Shown here piece after piece: positions 45,059-54,530 of a stretch of DNA of 64,000 nucleotides. The stretch lies in NCBI GenBank assembly GCA_944332705.1, contig CALVKM010000001.1, forward strand, positions 53,336 through 117,335, read 5' to 3'. This DNA is from an uncultured Bacilli bacterium (GTDB lineage Bacteria; Bacillota_I; Bacilli_A; RF39; UBA660). The position numbers and the translations under genes are program-made. The notes under the pieces are model-generated. The model was given only the letters and a program-made list of their open reading frames with translations, was not told the DNA's origin and ran no database searches. Within the stretch, counting starts at the first letter, position 1. The number at the start of each line of letters is the position of its first letter.

Positions 45059-47200
45059 ATGAATGAAGAAATAATTAATAAAGTAAGTAGTAAAATTAAT
45101 TTAAAGCCTAGTCAAATCAAGGCTGTTATAAATTTGCTTAGTGAAGGAGCAACTATTCCTTTTATTGCCAGATATAGAAAAGAAGTAACTGGCAATTTAA
45201 ATGAAGAGGAATTGAGACTTATTGAAACCGAGTATAACTATGCAGTTAATTTACAGATGAGAAAAGATGATGTTAAAAGATTAATTGATGAAAAAGGAAT
45301 GCTTACACCAGAACTTGTTAAAGCAATAGATGAAGCAACTAAATTAAGTGAAGTAGAAGATATCTATACACCATTTAAGGAAAAAAGAAAGACTAAAGGA
45401 ACAGAAGCAATTAAAATGGGACTTGAACCTTTAGCGAAGATTATCATGATGCTTCCTAATAAAACTAGAGATGAAATAGCTAAAGAATTCTTAAATGATC
45501 AAGTTAAGACTGTGGATGAAGCTATGATGCATGCTGGATATATTATTGCGGACTGGATAAGTGATAAACCAAAGTATCGAAAGTTTATTAGAAATTACTA
45601 TTGGTATAATGGGGTAGTTAAAGGAAAACTTAAGAAAAATGCAGAAGATCCTAATAAAGTCTATGAAATATATTATGACTTTGAACAAAAGATTACTAAT
45701 ATGAAACCACATCAAACTTTAGCAATTGCGAGAGCTGAAAAGGAAAAGGTAGTAACTTATAGTTTAAGTGTTGATAGTAAAAAAGTATTAGAATACTTAC
45801 ATAATGAAGTAATAGGAAATAAGAAAAGTCCTCTTATACCTGATATAAAAAACTATATTGAAGATGCTTGGAAGAGACTTTTAGAACCTAGTTTAGAGCG
45901 GAATATCAAAGCAGAATTATATGATAAAGCTAGTGAATTTGGTATTAATGAATTTGGTAATAATTTAGAAAATTTACTTTTGACACCACCGATTAAAGGG
46001 TGTGTTGTTATGGGATTTGACCCAGCCTTTAGAACTGGTTGTAAACTAGCGGTATTATCTCCAACTGGTGAGGTCCTAGAAATTGGTGTAATATATCCGC
46101 ATGAACCTAAAAAAGAAGTCGATATGGCAGAAAAAATTATGCTTGCCTTAATGCAGAAACATGGAGTTAAGATTATTGCTATTGGTAATGGAACGGCATC
46201 AAGAGAAAGTGAAGCTTTTGTTGCTAACCTTATTAAAAAATATAATTTAGATGTTAAATATGTAATAGTGAGTGAAGCTGGAGCTAGTGTTTACTCGGCA
46301 TCTCCTTTAGCCAAATCCGAATTCCCAGATTATTCAGTAGAACAAAGAAGTGCTGTAAGTATTGGAAGAAGATTACAAGATGCTTTATCAGAACTTGTAA
46401 AAATTGATCCTAAAGCAATAGGAGTAGGACTTTATCAACATGATTTAAAACAAAAAGAACTAGATGAAGAATTAGGTTTTGTTGTAAGTAAAGTAGTTAA
46501 TAAAGTTGGAGTTAATTTAAATAATGCTAGTGAAAGTATTCTAAATTATGTTTCAGGCTTAAATAAAAGTATTATTAAAAAAATTCTAGATTATCGAAAG
46601 ATTAATGGCGTAATTAAATCTAGAAGGGAACTTGAGAATATTGAAGGTAATGATAAAGCTTTTGAACAATCTGCAGGATTCCTAAGGATATTTAATGGAG
46701 ATAATCCACTTGATAAAACCAATATTCACCCAGAAGATTACGAGATTGTTAACAAAATTTTACAAGATAACAATATCGATGTAGCCAAAGTTGGAACTGA
46801 TTATATGAAAGAAAAAATCGATGCTTTAAATAAAAATGAAGTAATGAATAAATACGATATTTCGGAAGAAAAATGGGATTTAATTAAGAATAATTTAGTT
46901 AATGGTGTAATTGACCCACGTGATGAAATAAAACAAATGCAACTACGCAGTGATGTTTTATCAATTGATGACTTAGAACTTGGAATGGAACTTGAAGGTA
47001 CCGTTCGTAATGTAACAGCTTTTGGAGCATTCGTTGATATTGGCCTTCATGACGATGCCCTAATTCATATTTCTAAAATGAGTAAAAATTTTGTTAAACA
47101 TCCTAGTGAAATTTTAAAAGTAGGGGATATTATTAATGTTCATATATGTGGAATAGAAAAAGATAAGGGAAGAGTAAGTTTATCTTTAATTGAGGAGTAA
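45059..47200 (+). CDS. tex: Tex, S1-domain RNA-binding transcription accessory protein
   Basis: A 713-residue protein of normal family length. From the N-terminus it has the Tex helical region (PFIARYRKEVTGNLNEEELR), the YqgF/RNase H-like domain (VMGFDPAFRTGCKLAVLSPT), helix-hairpin-helix segments (SILNYVSGLNKSI, ILDYRKINGVIKSRRELENI) and a C-terminal S1 domain (LEGTVRNVTAFGAFVDIG). Tex binds nucleic acids and affects transcription and toxin expression in several bacteria. AATAGAGG precedes the ATG. The next gene follows after 3 nt. Confidence 0.97.
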   Translation: MNEEIINKVSSKINLKPSQIKAVINLLSEGATIPFIARYRKEVTGNLNEEELRLIETEYNYAVNLQMRKDDVKRLIDEKGMLTPELVKAIDEATKLSEVEDIYTPFKEKRKTKGTEAIKMGLEPLAKIIMMLPNKTRDEIAKEFLNDQVKTVDEAMMHAGYIIADWISDKPKYRKFIRNYYWYNGVVKGKLKKNAEDPNKVYEIYYDFEQKITNMKPHQTLAIARAEKEKVVTYSLSVDSKKVLEYLHNEVIGNKKSPLIPDIKNYIEDAWKRLLEPSLERNIKAELYDKASEFGINEFGNNLENLLLTPPIKGCVVMGFDPAFRTGCKLAVLSPTGEVLEIGVIYPHEPKKEVDMAEKIMLALMQKHGVKIIAIGNGTASRESEAFVANLIKKYNLDVKYVIVSEAGASVYSASPLAKSEFPDYSVEQRSAVSIGRRLQDALSELVKIDPKAIGVGLYQHDLKQKELDEELGFVVSKVVNKVGVNLNNASESILNYVSGLNKSIIKKILDYRKINGVIKSRRELENIEGNDKAFEQSAGFLRIFNGDNPLDKTNIHPEDYEIVNKILQDNNIDVAKVGTDYMKEKIDALNKNEVMNKYDISEEKWDLIKNNLVNGVIDPRDEIKQMQLRSDVLSIDDLELGMELEGTVRNVTAFGAFVDIGLHDDALIHISKMSKNFVKHPSEILKVGDIINVHICGIEKDKGRVSLSLIEE

Positions 47201-47203
47201 AAT

Positions 47204-47917
47204 ATGAAATGGATTTTCGGTGCCATCAAACTAGTTTTAATCTTTGGTTTTATGGCTTTAGCATTTTTGCTTTTAATTAATAAAACATTTATTAATGAAG
47301 TATACTTAGAAGATTTTATGATTGGTGATGGAATACCAATTAAAAGATTTATGTATTTTGAAGATTTAAATAGCAACTTGACGGCTTCATTTATAACCCC
47401 TTTAGGTTATGAAAGTATAAATGAAGCTAAAAATAGTTATTTAGAAACTCTCGAAAAATGTTATGATAGGTATTATTATGATAGTAACAATGCTATAACC
47501 ATAATAGATTATGATATAACTAATGATAAATATTTAAGGCGTGTTTCAATTCATATGGCCAATGGTAATTATTGTTCTGATGATTACAAACTAAGTGATA
47601 TGTGGCTTTATGATTATGAAAACTTAAGTCTTTACGTAAATGGAGATATTACCCAAAATGCAATGAGTGAAATCATTAGTACTATTCACTCATCAGAAAA
47701 AGTTGATAATCCAACAATAGTTGATGATCATGAAGCAGAGGTCATCTTGAAAGTAAATGCTAGTATGGATGGTGTAGGTTATTCATTAACTTTTGAGGAC
47801 TTTAGTGAAAATGAATTGATAGTTATCAAAGAAATGAACAATAAAACTCAGTTTGCGGTTTATACAGTAGAAAATGTAATTGATTTTTTAAATAGTTTAG
47901 AAAGGAAGGTTGCTTGA
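47204..47917 (+). CDS. Membrane-anchored extracytoplasmic protein, unknown
   Basis: A 237-residue protein with one N-terminal membrane helix (about 5-27) and an extracellular domain with two Cys (YCSDD and LEKCYDR). I know no family. It sits between tex and the AI-2E permease; its stop overlaps the permease ATG by one base, so it may be a partner of that permease. Confidence 0.6.
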   Translation: MKWIFGAIKLVLIFGFMALAFLLLINKTFINEVYLEDFMIGDGIPIKRFMYFEDLNSNLTASFITPLGYESINEAKNSYLETLEKCYDRYYYDSNNAITIIDYDITNDKYLRRVSIHMANGNYCSDDYKLSDMWLYDYENLSLYVNGDITQNAMSEIISTIHSSEKVDNPTIVDDHEAEVILKVNASMDGVGYSLTFEDFSENELIVIKEMNNKTQFAVYTVENVIDFLNSLERKVA

Positions 47918-49050
47918 TGAAAACAATAAATATCAAAGATATTAAAAAACTAATTATTTTTGCTATAGTTTTAATTTTTGCTTTTATTTATATTTTTGAA
48001 ATATGGTCTTTCATTAAATTTGTAATAAAAATATTTATGCCATTTATCATTGGCCTAGCTATAGCTTTTGTCTTAAATGTCTTAATGAATTCTATTGAAA
48101 CTAAATGGTTCGGCAAATGGAAGGCTAGCACTAAAGTTAAAAGACCAATAAGTTTACTTATATCTATAGCTATAGTATTAGGTTTCATAGTTTTCTTATT
48201 ATTTCTAATTATTCCAAATTTACAAAATACAATATCTTTATTTGCGGATAGCATTCCCGTTTATAGCAGAAGTCTTCAAAATCTCCTTAATAATTGGGGT
48301 ATTGATGCTGATGTTATTAATGAAGTTAAAGCAGTACTAGATTCACTTGGTACCAGTCTTGCTGAATATATTAAAAACAATTCTAATCAATTAATAGATG
48401 CCACTTTAGGCATTGCTTCGAATGTTGTTAGTGCTTTTGTTAATGTAACAATTGGTTTTGTTTTTGCGATTTATTTTTTAGCTCAAAAAGAAAAAATAGC
48501 TAATCAATTTAATAAAGTAATGGATGCATATTTACCTAAAAAAAGAGTAAATAAAATAAAAGATATAGCTCATTTATCTAATAAAGTATTTTCTAGTTTT
48601 GTGAGTGGTCAATGTATGGAAGCAATAATTATTGGCATACTTTGTTTTATTGGTATGGTTTTACTTCGTCTTCCATATGCATCAACTATTTCCGTTTTAG
48701 TTGGTTTTACAGCTTTGATTCCTGTCTTCGGAGCATTTATTGGCACAATTTTTGGAGCTTTCCTAATATTTATGATAAGCCCACTTCAAGCAATAATATT
48801 TGTTATGTTCATAATTATTCTCCAACAACTTGAAGGTAACTTAATTTATCCAAAAGTAGTTGGTAAATCAGTTGGCCTTCCAGGAATTTGGGTACTTGTT
48901 GCAGTTACAATTGGAGCAAGTATAAATGGAGTACTAGGTATGCTTTTAAGTGTTCCAATTTGTTCAATTATTTATAGTATTTTAGCAACCAATGTTAAAT
49001 ATCGTTTAGAAGGAAAAAATAAATCCAACAAAAAAGTACAAGCGTCATAA
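47917..49050 (+). CDS. AI-2E family (PerM/YtvI-type) membrane permease
   Basis: A 377-residue protein with about eight membrane helices. The motifs IGFVFAIYFLAQKEKI, GIWVLVAVTIGASINGVLGM and LLSVPICSI at the C-terminus are typical of AI-2E transporters. Members export autoinducer-2 or, in some species, act in Na+/H+ exchange; the substrate here is unknown. ATG 47917 is used because GGAAGG lies at a good distance; the TTG at 47914 is too close. The terminator overlaps its end. Confidence 0.92.
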   Translation: MKTINIKDIKKLIIFAIVLIFAFIYIFEIWSFIKFVIKIFMPFIIGLAIAFVLNVLMNSIETKWFGKWKASTKVKRPISLLISIAIVLGFIVFLLFLIIPNLQNTISLFADSIPVYSRSLQNLLNNWGIDADVINEVKAVLDSLGTSLAEYIKNNSNQLIDATLGIASNVVSAFVNVTIGFVFAIYFLAQKEKIANQFNKVMDAYLPKKRVNKIKDIAHLSNKVFSSFVSGQCMEAIIIGILCFIGMVLLRLPYASTISVLVGFTALIPVFGAFIGTIFGAFLIFMISPLQAIIFVMFIIILQQLEGNLIYPKVVGKSVGLPGIWVLVAVTIGASINGVLGMLLSVPICSIIYSILATNVKYRLEGKNKSNKKVQAS

Positions 49051-49065
49051 AACTTGTGCTTTTTA
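49034..49065 (+). terminator. Terminator overlapping the permease stop codon
   Basis: AAAAAGTACAAG and CTTGTGCTTTTT pair (one G-U) around the stop codon, followed by T-rich sequence. Confidence 0.75.
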
Positions 49066-49109
49066 TCTTATTAGCCTCTAGTGTTTGACATGGTTAGTTA
49101 ACAATTAAA

Positions 49110-49130
49110 AACCCAAAATAATTTTGGGTT
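49110..49130. terminator. Perfect palindromic hairpin in the 49051-49353 gap
   Basis: AACCCAAAAT-A-ATTTTGGGTT is a 21-nt near-perfect palindrome. A following A/T-rich run would let it terminate weakly in either direction. It lies just before the nested inverted repeat at 49134-49200. Confidence 0.5.
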
Positions 49131-49133
49131 ATG

Positions 49134-49200
49134 TTATAAGACAAACATCAAAAGTATAAATACTTTTGGTAAAAATATGAAAATAGATGTTGTCTTATAA
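49134..49200. repeat. Nested inverted repeat (cruciform-like) before sufS
   Basis: The outer arms TTATAAGACAAACATC (49134) and GATGTTGTCTTATAA (ending 49200) pair with one bulge. Inside lies a second hairpin, CAAAAGTA-TAAA-TACTTTTG. The 303-nt gap 49051-49353 has no gene. The element could be a small RNA, an mRNA leader structure or a MITE-like relic; no promoter for it is obvious. Confidence 0.6.
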
Positions 49201-49353
49201 ATAATATTATACCACAAATTTATTTTGTGTCAATTAAAATTTGTAATTTTTAAAAAAATATGTTAAAATAATGTCTCTGGACAAGGCCTTTGTTATAAGT
49301 ACAAATAAAATAAGTGAATATGTTATTATAGAAACAAAAGAAAGAAGGTAATT

Positions 49354-50550
49354 ATGAATAGAGAAGATTTTCCAATGTTAAAACAAGATATAATTTATTT
49401 AGATAATGGAGCAACTAGTTTTAAACCTAAATGTGTCATTGATAAAATTGTTGATTATTATTCTAATTATAGTGCCAATGCTCATCGAGGTGATTATGAT
49501 ATTTCTTATAAAGTTGATTTGGAATATGAAAATGCTAGAGAAGAAGTAGTTGATTTTATAAATGCCAGAAGTAAAGAAGAAGTAATATTTACTAGTGGTT
49601 CAACCGATTCCTTAAATATGATTGTTAATGGCTTTTTTGCTAATTTAGTTGAGCCAGGAGATGAGATACTAATAACTACTAGTGAACATGCATCCAATGT
49701 CTTGCCGTGGTTTAAACTTGCAACTGATTATGGTTGTGTAGTTAATTTTATTCCTTTAGATGATTACTTACATGTAACTATTGATAATGTGAAAAAAAGC
49801 ATAACTCCCAAAACTAAAATAATTGCCCTTGCTCATGTAACCAATGTTATCGGAGATGTTCGTCCTATTAAAGAAATAGCTGCGATTGCTCATGAAAATA
49901 ATATATTTTTAGTTGTTGATGGAGCTCAAAGTGTACCGCACATGAAAGTAGATGTTCAAGAATTAGATGTTGATTTTCTAACCTTTTCTGCTCATAAAAT
50001 GCTTGGCCCAACTGGAGTAGGAGTCCTTTATGGTAAAAAGGAGTTACTAGAAGACTTGGTACCAATTAATCTAGGTGGGGGAATGAATGAATCCTTTGAT
50101 AGTCCAAATGAAGTTTATTTAAAAGATTTACCAACTAGATTAGAAGCTGGAACACCAAATATCGCTGGAGTCATTGGTTTTGGGGAAGCAATTCGTTATT
50201 TAAAGAAAATTGGTATGGATAAAATTGAGGAAAGGGAACGTCATTTAAGAGAGTACTTAATTGATAAATTAGTGAGTATTCCACACATAGATATATTAAA
50301 TTTAGAATCAGAAAGTGGAATTGTTGCATTTAATGTCAATGATGTTTTTTCTCAAGATGTTGCCTACTATTTAAATAAATACAATATCTGTGTAAGAGCG
50401 GGTAATCATTGTGCAAAATTAACCAAAAATGTTACTGGTGTTGATAATTCTCTAAGAATTAGTTTATATTTTTATAATACTGAAAGTGAAATAGATGAAT
50501 TAGTAGAACTTTTAAAAGATAAAGAAAAAATAGTAAGAGAGATGATTTAA
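49354..50550 (+). CDS. sufS: Cysteine desulfurase SufS
   Basis: A 398-residue PLP enzyme that takes sulfur from cysteine for Fe-S clusters and tRNA thiolation. It has the N-terminal DIIYLDNGATSFKP, EVIFTSGSTDSLNMIVNGFF, the PLP lysine in TFSAHKMLGPTG and the active-site cysteine in RAGNHCAKLT, all standard for group II desulfurases. GAAAGAAGG precedes the ATG. It is followed after one nt by sufU. SufB, SufC and SufD are not in this window. Confidence 0.96.
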   Translation: MNREDFPMLKQDIIYLDNGATSFKPKCVIDKIVDYYSNYSANAHRGDYDISYKVDLEYENAREEVVDFINARSKEEVIFTSGSTDSLNMIVNGFFANLVEPGDEILITTSEHASNVLPWFKLATDYGCVVNFIPLDDYLHVTIDNVKKSITPKTKIIALAHVTNVIGDVRPIKEIAAIAHENNIFLVVDGAQSVPHMKVDVQELDVDFLTFSAHKMLGPTGVGVLYGKKELLEDLVPINLGGGMNESFDSPNEVYLKDLPTRLEAGTPNIAGVIGFGEAIRYLKKIGMDKIEERERHLREYLIDKLVSIPHIDILNLESESGIVAFNVNDVFSQDVAYYLNKYNICVRAGNHCAKLTKNVTGVDNSLRISLYFYNTESEIDELVELLKDKEKIVREMI

Positions 50551-50551
50551 A

Positions 50552-50956
50552 TTGAATTATAGAGATGTAGTAATGAATCATTATAGTAATCCAAGAAACA
50601 AAAAAAGAATAGAAGATAGTAACTATTTAAAACAAAACACAAAAAATACATCATGTATTGATAATTTAGATATTTATTGTTTAATTGATGATGATATTAT
50701 CAAAGATATTACTTTTGATGGTGAAGCTTGTGCAATAAGTATTTCTTCTGCATCAATTATGACCACTTTGCTAATTGGCAAAACAATTAATGAAGCAAAA
50801 GAAATAATAAATAATATTGATAATATGTTAAATGATTTAGATTACAATAAAGATTTAATTAAAGAAGCTAGTGTTTATGAGAATGTAAAAAACACAAGTC
50901 GTAAAACTTGTGCTTGGCTTCCTTATGCAGGAATAAAAAAGATAATTGAAAAATAG
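50552..50956 (+). CDS. sufU: SufU sulfur-transfer zinc protein
   Basis: A 134-residue SufU/IscU-fold protein. In Gram-positives SufU accepts the persulfide from SufS using a zinc site of three Cys and one Asp. These are visible as SCID (Cys and Asp), EACAIS and KTCAWLP. The TTG 50552 start is supported by the family N-terminus (NYRDVVMNHYSNPRNK); starting at the next ATG would remove it. It ends in a hairpin terminator. Confidence 0.93.
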   Translation: MNYRDVVMNHYSNPRNKKRIEDSNYLKQNTKNTSCIDNLDIYCLIDDDIIKDITFDGEACAISISSASIMTTLLIGKTINEAKEIINNIDNMLNDLDYNKDLIKEASVYENVKNTSRKTCAWLPYAGIKKIIEK

Positions 50957-50971
50957 TTTTCAGTTATTTTT
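50942..50971 (+). terminator. Terminator of sufS-sufU
   Basis: ATAATTGAAAA and TTTTCAGTTAT pair (one G-U) with a 4-nt loop over the stop codon, then a run of seven T. Confidence 0.85.
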
Positions 50972-51087
50972 TTATATAATAGGAAAGTCATACTTTTTTT
51001 AATAAAATCATTGACATTCAGTAAATCAAAAAGTAATTGTCAAGCCTTTTTACTTATGATATATTATAAATAATAAGGATTGATATT

Positions 51088-53490
51088 ATGAAGAATTTAT
51101 TAAAAATAATTGTGCTTAGTATTACTATATTTTCATTTATGATTGTTGGTAATGCATCAGGTATTGAAAAGTTTTATATTAATGCTGAAATACAAAGTAA
51201 TGGAGATTTGGTAGTTGAAGAATACTTCTATTTAAATGGTGAATTTAATGGAATGGAAAGAGAAATATTGTATAAGAATGATGATTTATATGATTTTCGT
51301 CCCGAACTTGATTACTATGGTGGAAGTAAAATTCATAATGGTAGTGGTATTGAACTTAATGAAATAAGAGCACTACCAATTGATGATAATTTTGATTTTT
51401 CTAATATTGATGGCACATTATTTGAGCGTGTTAGTTCAGCTGATGCTGGAGATTATGGTGTATATGAAATATATACATTATCTGATGGTGAATCCTATAG
51501 AATTTATTTGCCAGATAGTTATAATGAAGCATTTTATATTAAATATACTTTAAAAAATATGGCAGTAGTTCATAGTGATGTTGCAGAAATATATTGGAAT
51601 GCAATCGGTGATAGTTTAAGTGAATCAATTGGTACTTTAAAAATAAAAGTAACATTTCCAGGAAATCAAAATGAATTTCGCATTTGGGCACATGGGCCTT
51701 TAAATGGTGAAATTTATAAAAGTGGAGTAGATACACTAGAAGCAGAAGTAAATAATGTTTATAGTTATGAAGCAGTAGATGTAAGAGCAGTTTTTGATAC
51801 AAGTGTTGTAAGGGACTCTACTAAAACTACTGGAGTAGTAGCTTTAGATAAAATAATTAATTATGAAACTGATGCCGCTAATCAAGCGAATTATGAAAGA
51901 GAACAAGAAGAATATCAAAATCAGCAAAATGCTTATGAAGAATTAGAATATTGTAATGAATATGTAAGTAGAAATTGTTATAATAACGCTAAATATTATA
52001 TTTCTTTAGTTACTGATGAAACTGTTTTAGAAGATTTAAATAAAAAGTTAGAAGAATTACATGTTTTAGTTAATGAAAAAGAAGAAAGTGATGCTCGTTA
52101 TTATACGGATTTAGCAATAGAATATGTAGAGTATTATTGGTATAACAATGCAATGGAAGCAGTAAGTGTTTTAGAATCAACAGAATTAAAAGAAGAATTG
52201 TTAAAAGAATTAGAACCAGTAAGGGAAAAAATTATTGTTAGTGAAGAAGATTATAATAAAAATGCTTGTTTTATAGCTTTAGTAGTAATCGCATCTATAC
52301 TTGGAGTAGGAATATATATTTACATCAAATGCGATAAAGAATATAAAGTTAATTTTGATCACCAATATTTAAGAGATTTTCCAGATAAGTTTTCTCCATC
52401 AACTGTAGAATATTTATTTAAAAAGGATATTAGTGATAAATCTATATCAGCAGAAATTCTCTATTTAATTTATCAACATAAAATAAAAGCAACTGAAGAT
52501 AAAAATAAAGATGATATATTACTTGAAAAAAATGTTGTTGAAGTAAATACTTTAAGTATGAAAGAGAAATCTCTTATGACTTTACTCTTTAATAATTCTA
52601 AAAAAGTATGGTTAAAAGATTTGAAAAAACGCGCATCATCAAGTATGTCTTTTTATAGAGAGTGGGAAAAACTTCATAAATATATGTTAAATGAAGCATT
52701 AAATGAACAGTTATATGAAGATGATAACTTAGAAACTGGTGCTAAAAGTTATAGCAGTACTCTTAGAACATTAGCTATGATATTTATTTTAATTATTGCA
52801 TCAGGTATAGGTTTTATTGCTTTCTTTATTGCTATTATAGCTATGGTTATATTTAAATTTAATGCTAAAAAACTTACATATAAAACTAAAGATGCAAACA
52901 GTAAAACTGGTAAAATAAAAAAGTGGGTATATGTATTTAGTGTACTTGTAATTATTTATGGTATTATTGGAATTATTCATTTATATGTTGTTAATCATTT
53001 TGTATTTGATGTTATTAAAATTTATCCAGTAGTAATAATTTTAGCTATTATTTTAATGATTTATACATCTAATGCTAGAAGAAAAACTATGAAAGGTGCC
53101 GAAGAATATAAAAAGTGGCACGCATTTAAAAGATTTTTAGAAGATTTTGGTACATTTGATGAAAAAACATTACCAGAAATAGCTTTATGGGAAAAATATT
53201 TAGTGTATGCAGTGGTACTCGGCTGTGCTGATAAATTATCTAAAACAATGAAATTAAAAATCGAAAACATGGATTTAAATGAAGATTTATTACTTGATAC
53301 ATATATGATTAGCCATTTACATACTTTATCAAGAGCTGTTAATACATCGATTAGTAGCGCTAGAAGTCATGCAATTCGAACAACTAGTAGTTCATCATCT
53401 GGTGGATTTTCTAGTGGTTCTGGTGGAGGAGGAGGCTTCTCTAGTGGTGGTGGCTTCGGCGGCGGCGGTGGAGGTGGCGGCCGTTTTTAA
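51088..53490 (+). CDS. DUF2207 membrane protein with Gly-rich tail
   Basis: An 800-residue protein with a signal peptide (about 1-24), a DUF2207 beta-domain (EIQSNGDLVVEEYFYLNGEF), two TPR-like helical repeats in the middle (YCNEYVSRNCYNNAKYYISL and EYVEYYWYNNAMEAVSVLES), a membrane helix near 393-412, a cytoplasmic winged-helix-like part and two to three more helices (about 560-660). The tail is GGFSSGSGGGGGFSSGGGFG and more glycines, typical of the family. The role of DUF2207 proteins is unknown; they are common in low-GC Gram-positives. Confidence 0.88.
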   Translation: MKNLLKIIVLSITIFSFMIVGNASGIEKFYINAEIQSNGDLVVEEYFYLNGEFNGMEREILYKNDDLYDFRPELDYYGGSKIHNGSGIELNEIRALPIDDNFDFSNIDGTLFERVSSADAGDYGVYEIYTLSDGESYRIYLPDSYNEAFYIKYTLKNMAVVHSDVAEIYWNAIGDSLSESIGTLKIKVTFPGNQNEFRIWAHGPLNGEIYKSGVDTLEAEVNNVYSYEAVDVRAVFDTSVVRDSTKTTGVVALDKIINYETDAANQANYEREQEEYQNQQNAYEELEYCNEYVSRNCYNNAKYYISLVTDETVLEDLNKKLEELHVLVNEKEESDARYYTDLAIEYVEYYWYNNAMEAVSVLESTELKEELLKELEPVREKIIVSEEDYNKNACFIALVVIASILGVGIYIYIKCDKEYKVNFDHQYLRDFPDKFSPSTVEYLFKKDISDKSISAEILYLIYQHKIKATEDKNKDDILLEKNVVEVNTLSMKEKSLMTLLFNNSKKVWLKDLKKRASSSMSFYREWEKLHKYMLNEALNEQLYEDDNLETGAKSYSSTLRTLAMIFILIIASGIGFIAFFIAIIAMVIFKFNAKKLTYKTKDANSKTGKIKKWVYVFSVLVIIYGIIGIIHLYVVNHFVFDVIKIYPVVIILAIILMIYTSNARRKTMKGAEEYKKWHAFKRFLEDFGTFDEKTLPEIALWEKYLVYAVVLGCADKLSKTMKLKIENMDLNEDLLLDTYMISHLHTLSRAVNTSISSARSHAIRTTSSSSSGGFSSGSGGGGGFSSGGGFGGGGGGGGRF

Positions 53491-53553
53491 GCCTTTAATA
53501 TAGACTTTTTTCACTAAATTTAGTACAATATTAATAGGAATATGGAGGTAAAT

Positions 53554-54279
53554 ATGGATGCAAAAAAGGTTAAAAATGCTTTAATTGAACAAAGAAAAAT
53601 ACATTTATCTGGAAATCTATATTATAAAACTCAAATAGATTTTGCTTATAATACTAATCATATAGAAGGTTCAACTATTACTAAAGATGAAACTACAAGT
53701 ATATATGATACTGGAACCATAATTGCTGATAAAGATCAAGTTATTGTAGTTAAAGATGTTACTGAAGTGAAAAATCATTTTACTCTATTTAAATATATGC
53801 TTGATACATTAGAAGACGAATTAAGTGAAAATATGATAAAAAAATATCATTTAATTTTAAAAAGGGGTACAGTTGATGAAGATAGTAACATTGTAATAGG
53901 TGATTATAAAAGACTAAAAAATTTTGTAAGTGATATTGAAACAAGTTTGCCACAAGATGTTCCTAAAGATATAAAAGAATTATTAGATTGGTACAATAGT
54001 AAAGAAAATAAAAAAATTGAAGATATTATTGAATTTCATGTTAGATTTGAAACTATTCATCCATTTCAAGATGGCAATGGCCGTGTTGGCAGGATGATTA
54101 TGTTTCGTGAATGTTTGGTAAATAATATAATGCCTTTTTATATTGAAGAAAGAAATAAACCGTTTTATATAAAAGGGTTAAATGAATATCAAAAACATGG
54201 ACAAAAAACAAGATTGATAGATACTTGTTTGAATAGCCAAGATAATTATGAAAAATTAGCGGAGTATTTTTTAGAATAA
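53554..54279 (+). CDS. Fic-domain AMP-transferase
   Basis: A 241-residue protein with the complete Fic motif HPFQDGNGRVGR (His169) that transfers AMP or another nucleotide group to Ser/Thr/Tyr of target proteins. TNHIEGS near residue 38 (Glu38) is the inhibitory (S/T)xxxE(G/N) motif placed N-terminally, as in class II Fic proteins that regulate themselves, so no separate antitoxin is needed. ATG 53554 follows GGAGG; the ATG at 53542 lies on that site. The targets are unknown. Confidence 0.92.
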   Translation: MDAKKVKNALIEQRKIHLSGNLYYKTQIDFAYNTNHIEGSTITKDETTSIYDTGTIIADKDQVIVVKDVTEVKNHFTLFKYMLDTLEDELSENMIKKYHLILKRGTVDEDSNIVIGDYKRLKNFVSDIETSLPQDVPKDIKELLDWYNSKENKKIEDIIEFHVRFETIHPFQDGNGRVGRMIMFRECLVNNIMPFYIEERNKPFYIKGLNEYQKHGQKTRLIDTCLNSQDNYEKLAEYFLE

Positions 54280-54321
54280 TTATTGCCAAAGTCTATAATT
54301 TTGTGGTATATTATTGATATC

Positions 54322-54506
54322 AACGAAGATAAAGGATAAGTAATTATATGGAAATTCATAGAGATTTAGTGGCTGGTGGAAACTAAAAATGGAAGTATAA
54401 TGAATCTACCTTTGGAGTTAGCGATATGCTCGGGTAATACCGTTATCTAAAATGAGTTATAAAGGGTGGTACCGTCGTAATTAGACTCCTTGGTATTACT
54501 CTTTTT
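54322..54506 (+). promoter_or_regulatory. T-box riboswitch controlling serS
   Basis: The leader contains the T-box bulge sequence AAGGGTGGTACC (54462-54473), which pairs with the CCA end of uncharged tRNA. The alternative terminator is visible: 54461-54473 pairs with GGTATTACTCTTT (54492-54504) in a 13-bp stem, followed by T-runs. It lies 25 nt before serS, so transcription should rise when tRNA-Ser is uncharged. The specifier codon could not be fixed by eye. Confidence 0.93.
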
Positions 54507-54530
54507 GTTTTTTAAGAAAGGAAGATATAA

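Noticed and set aside
51539..51802. Minus-strand frame of 87 codons inside the DUF2207 gene, and other long frames opposite real genes
   Set aside because: They lie entirely opposite well-supported genes, have Leu/His/Tyr-rich shadow composition and no ribosome sites.
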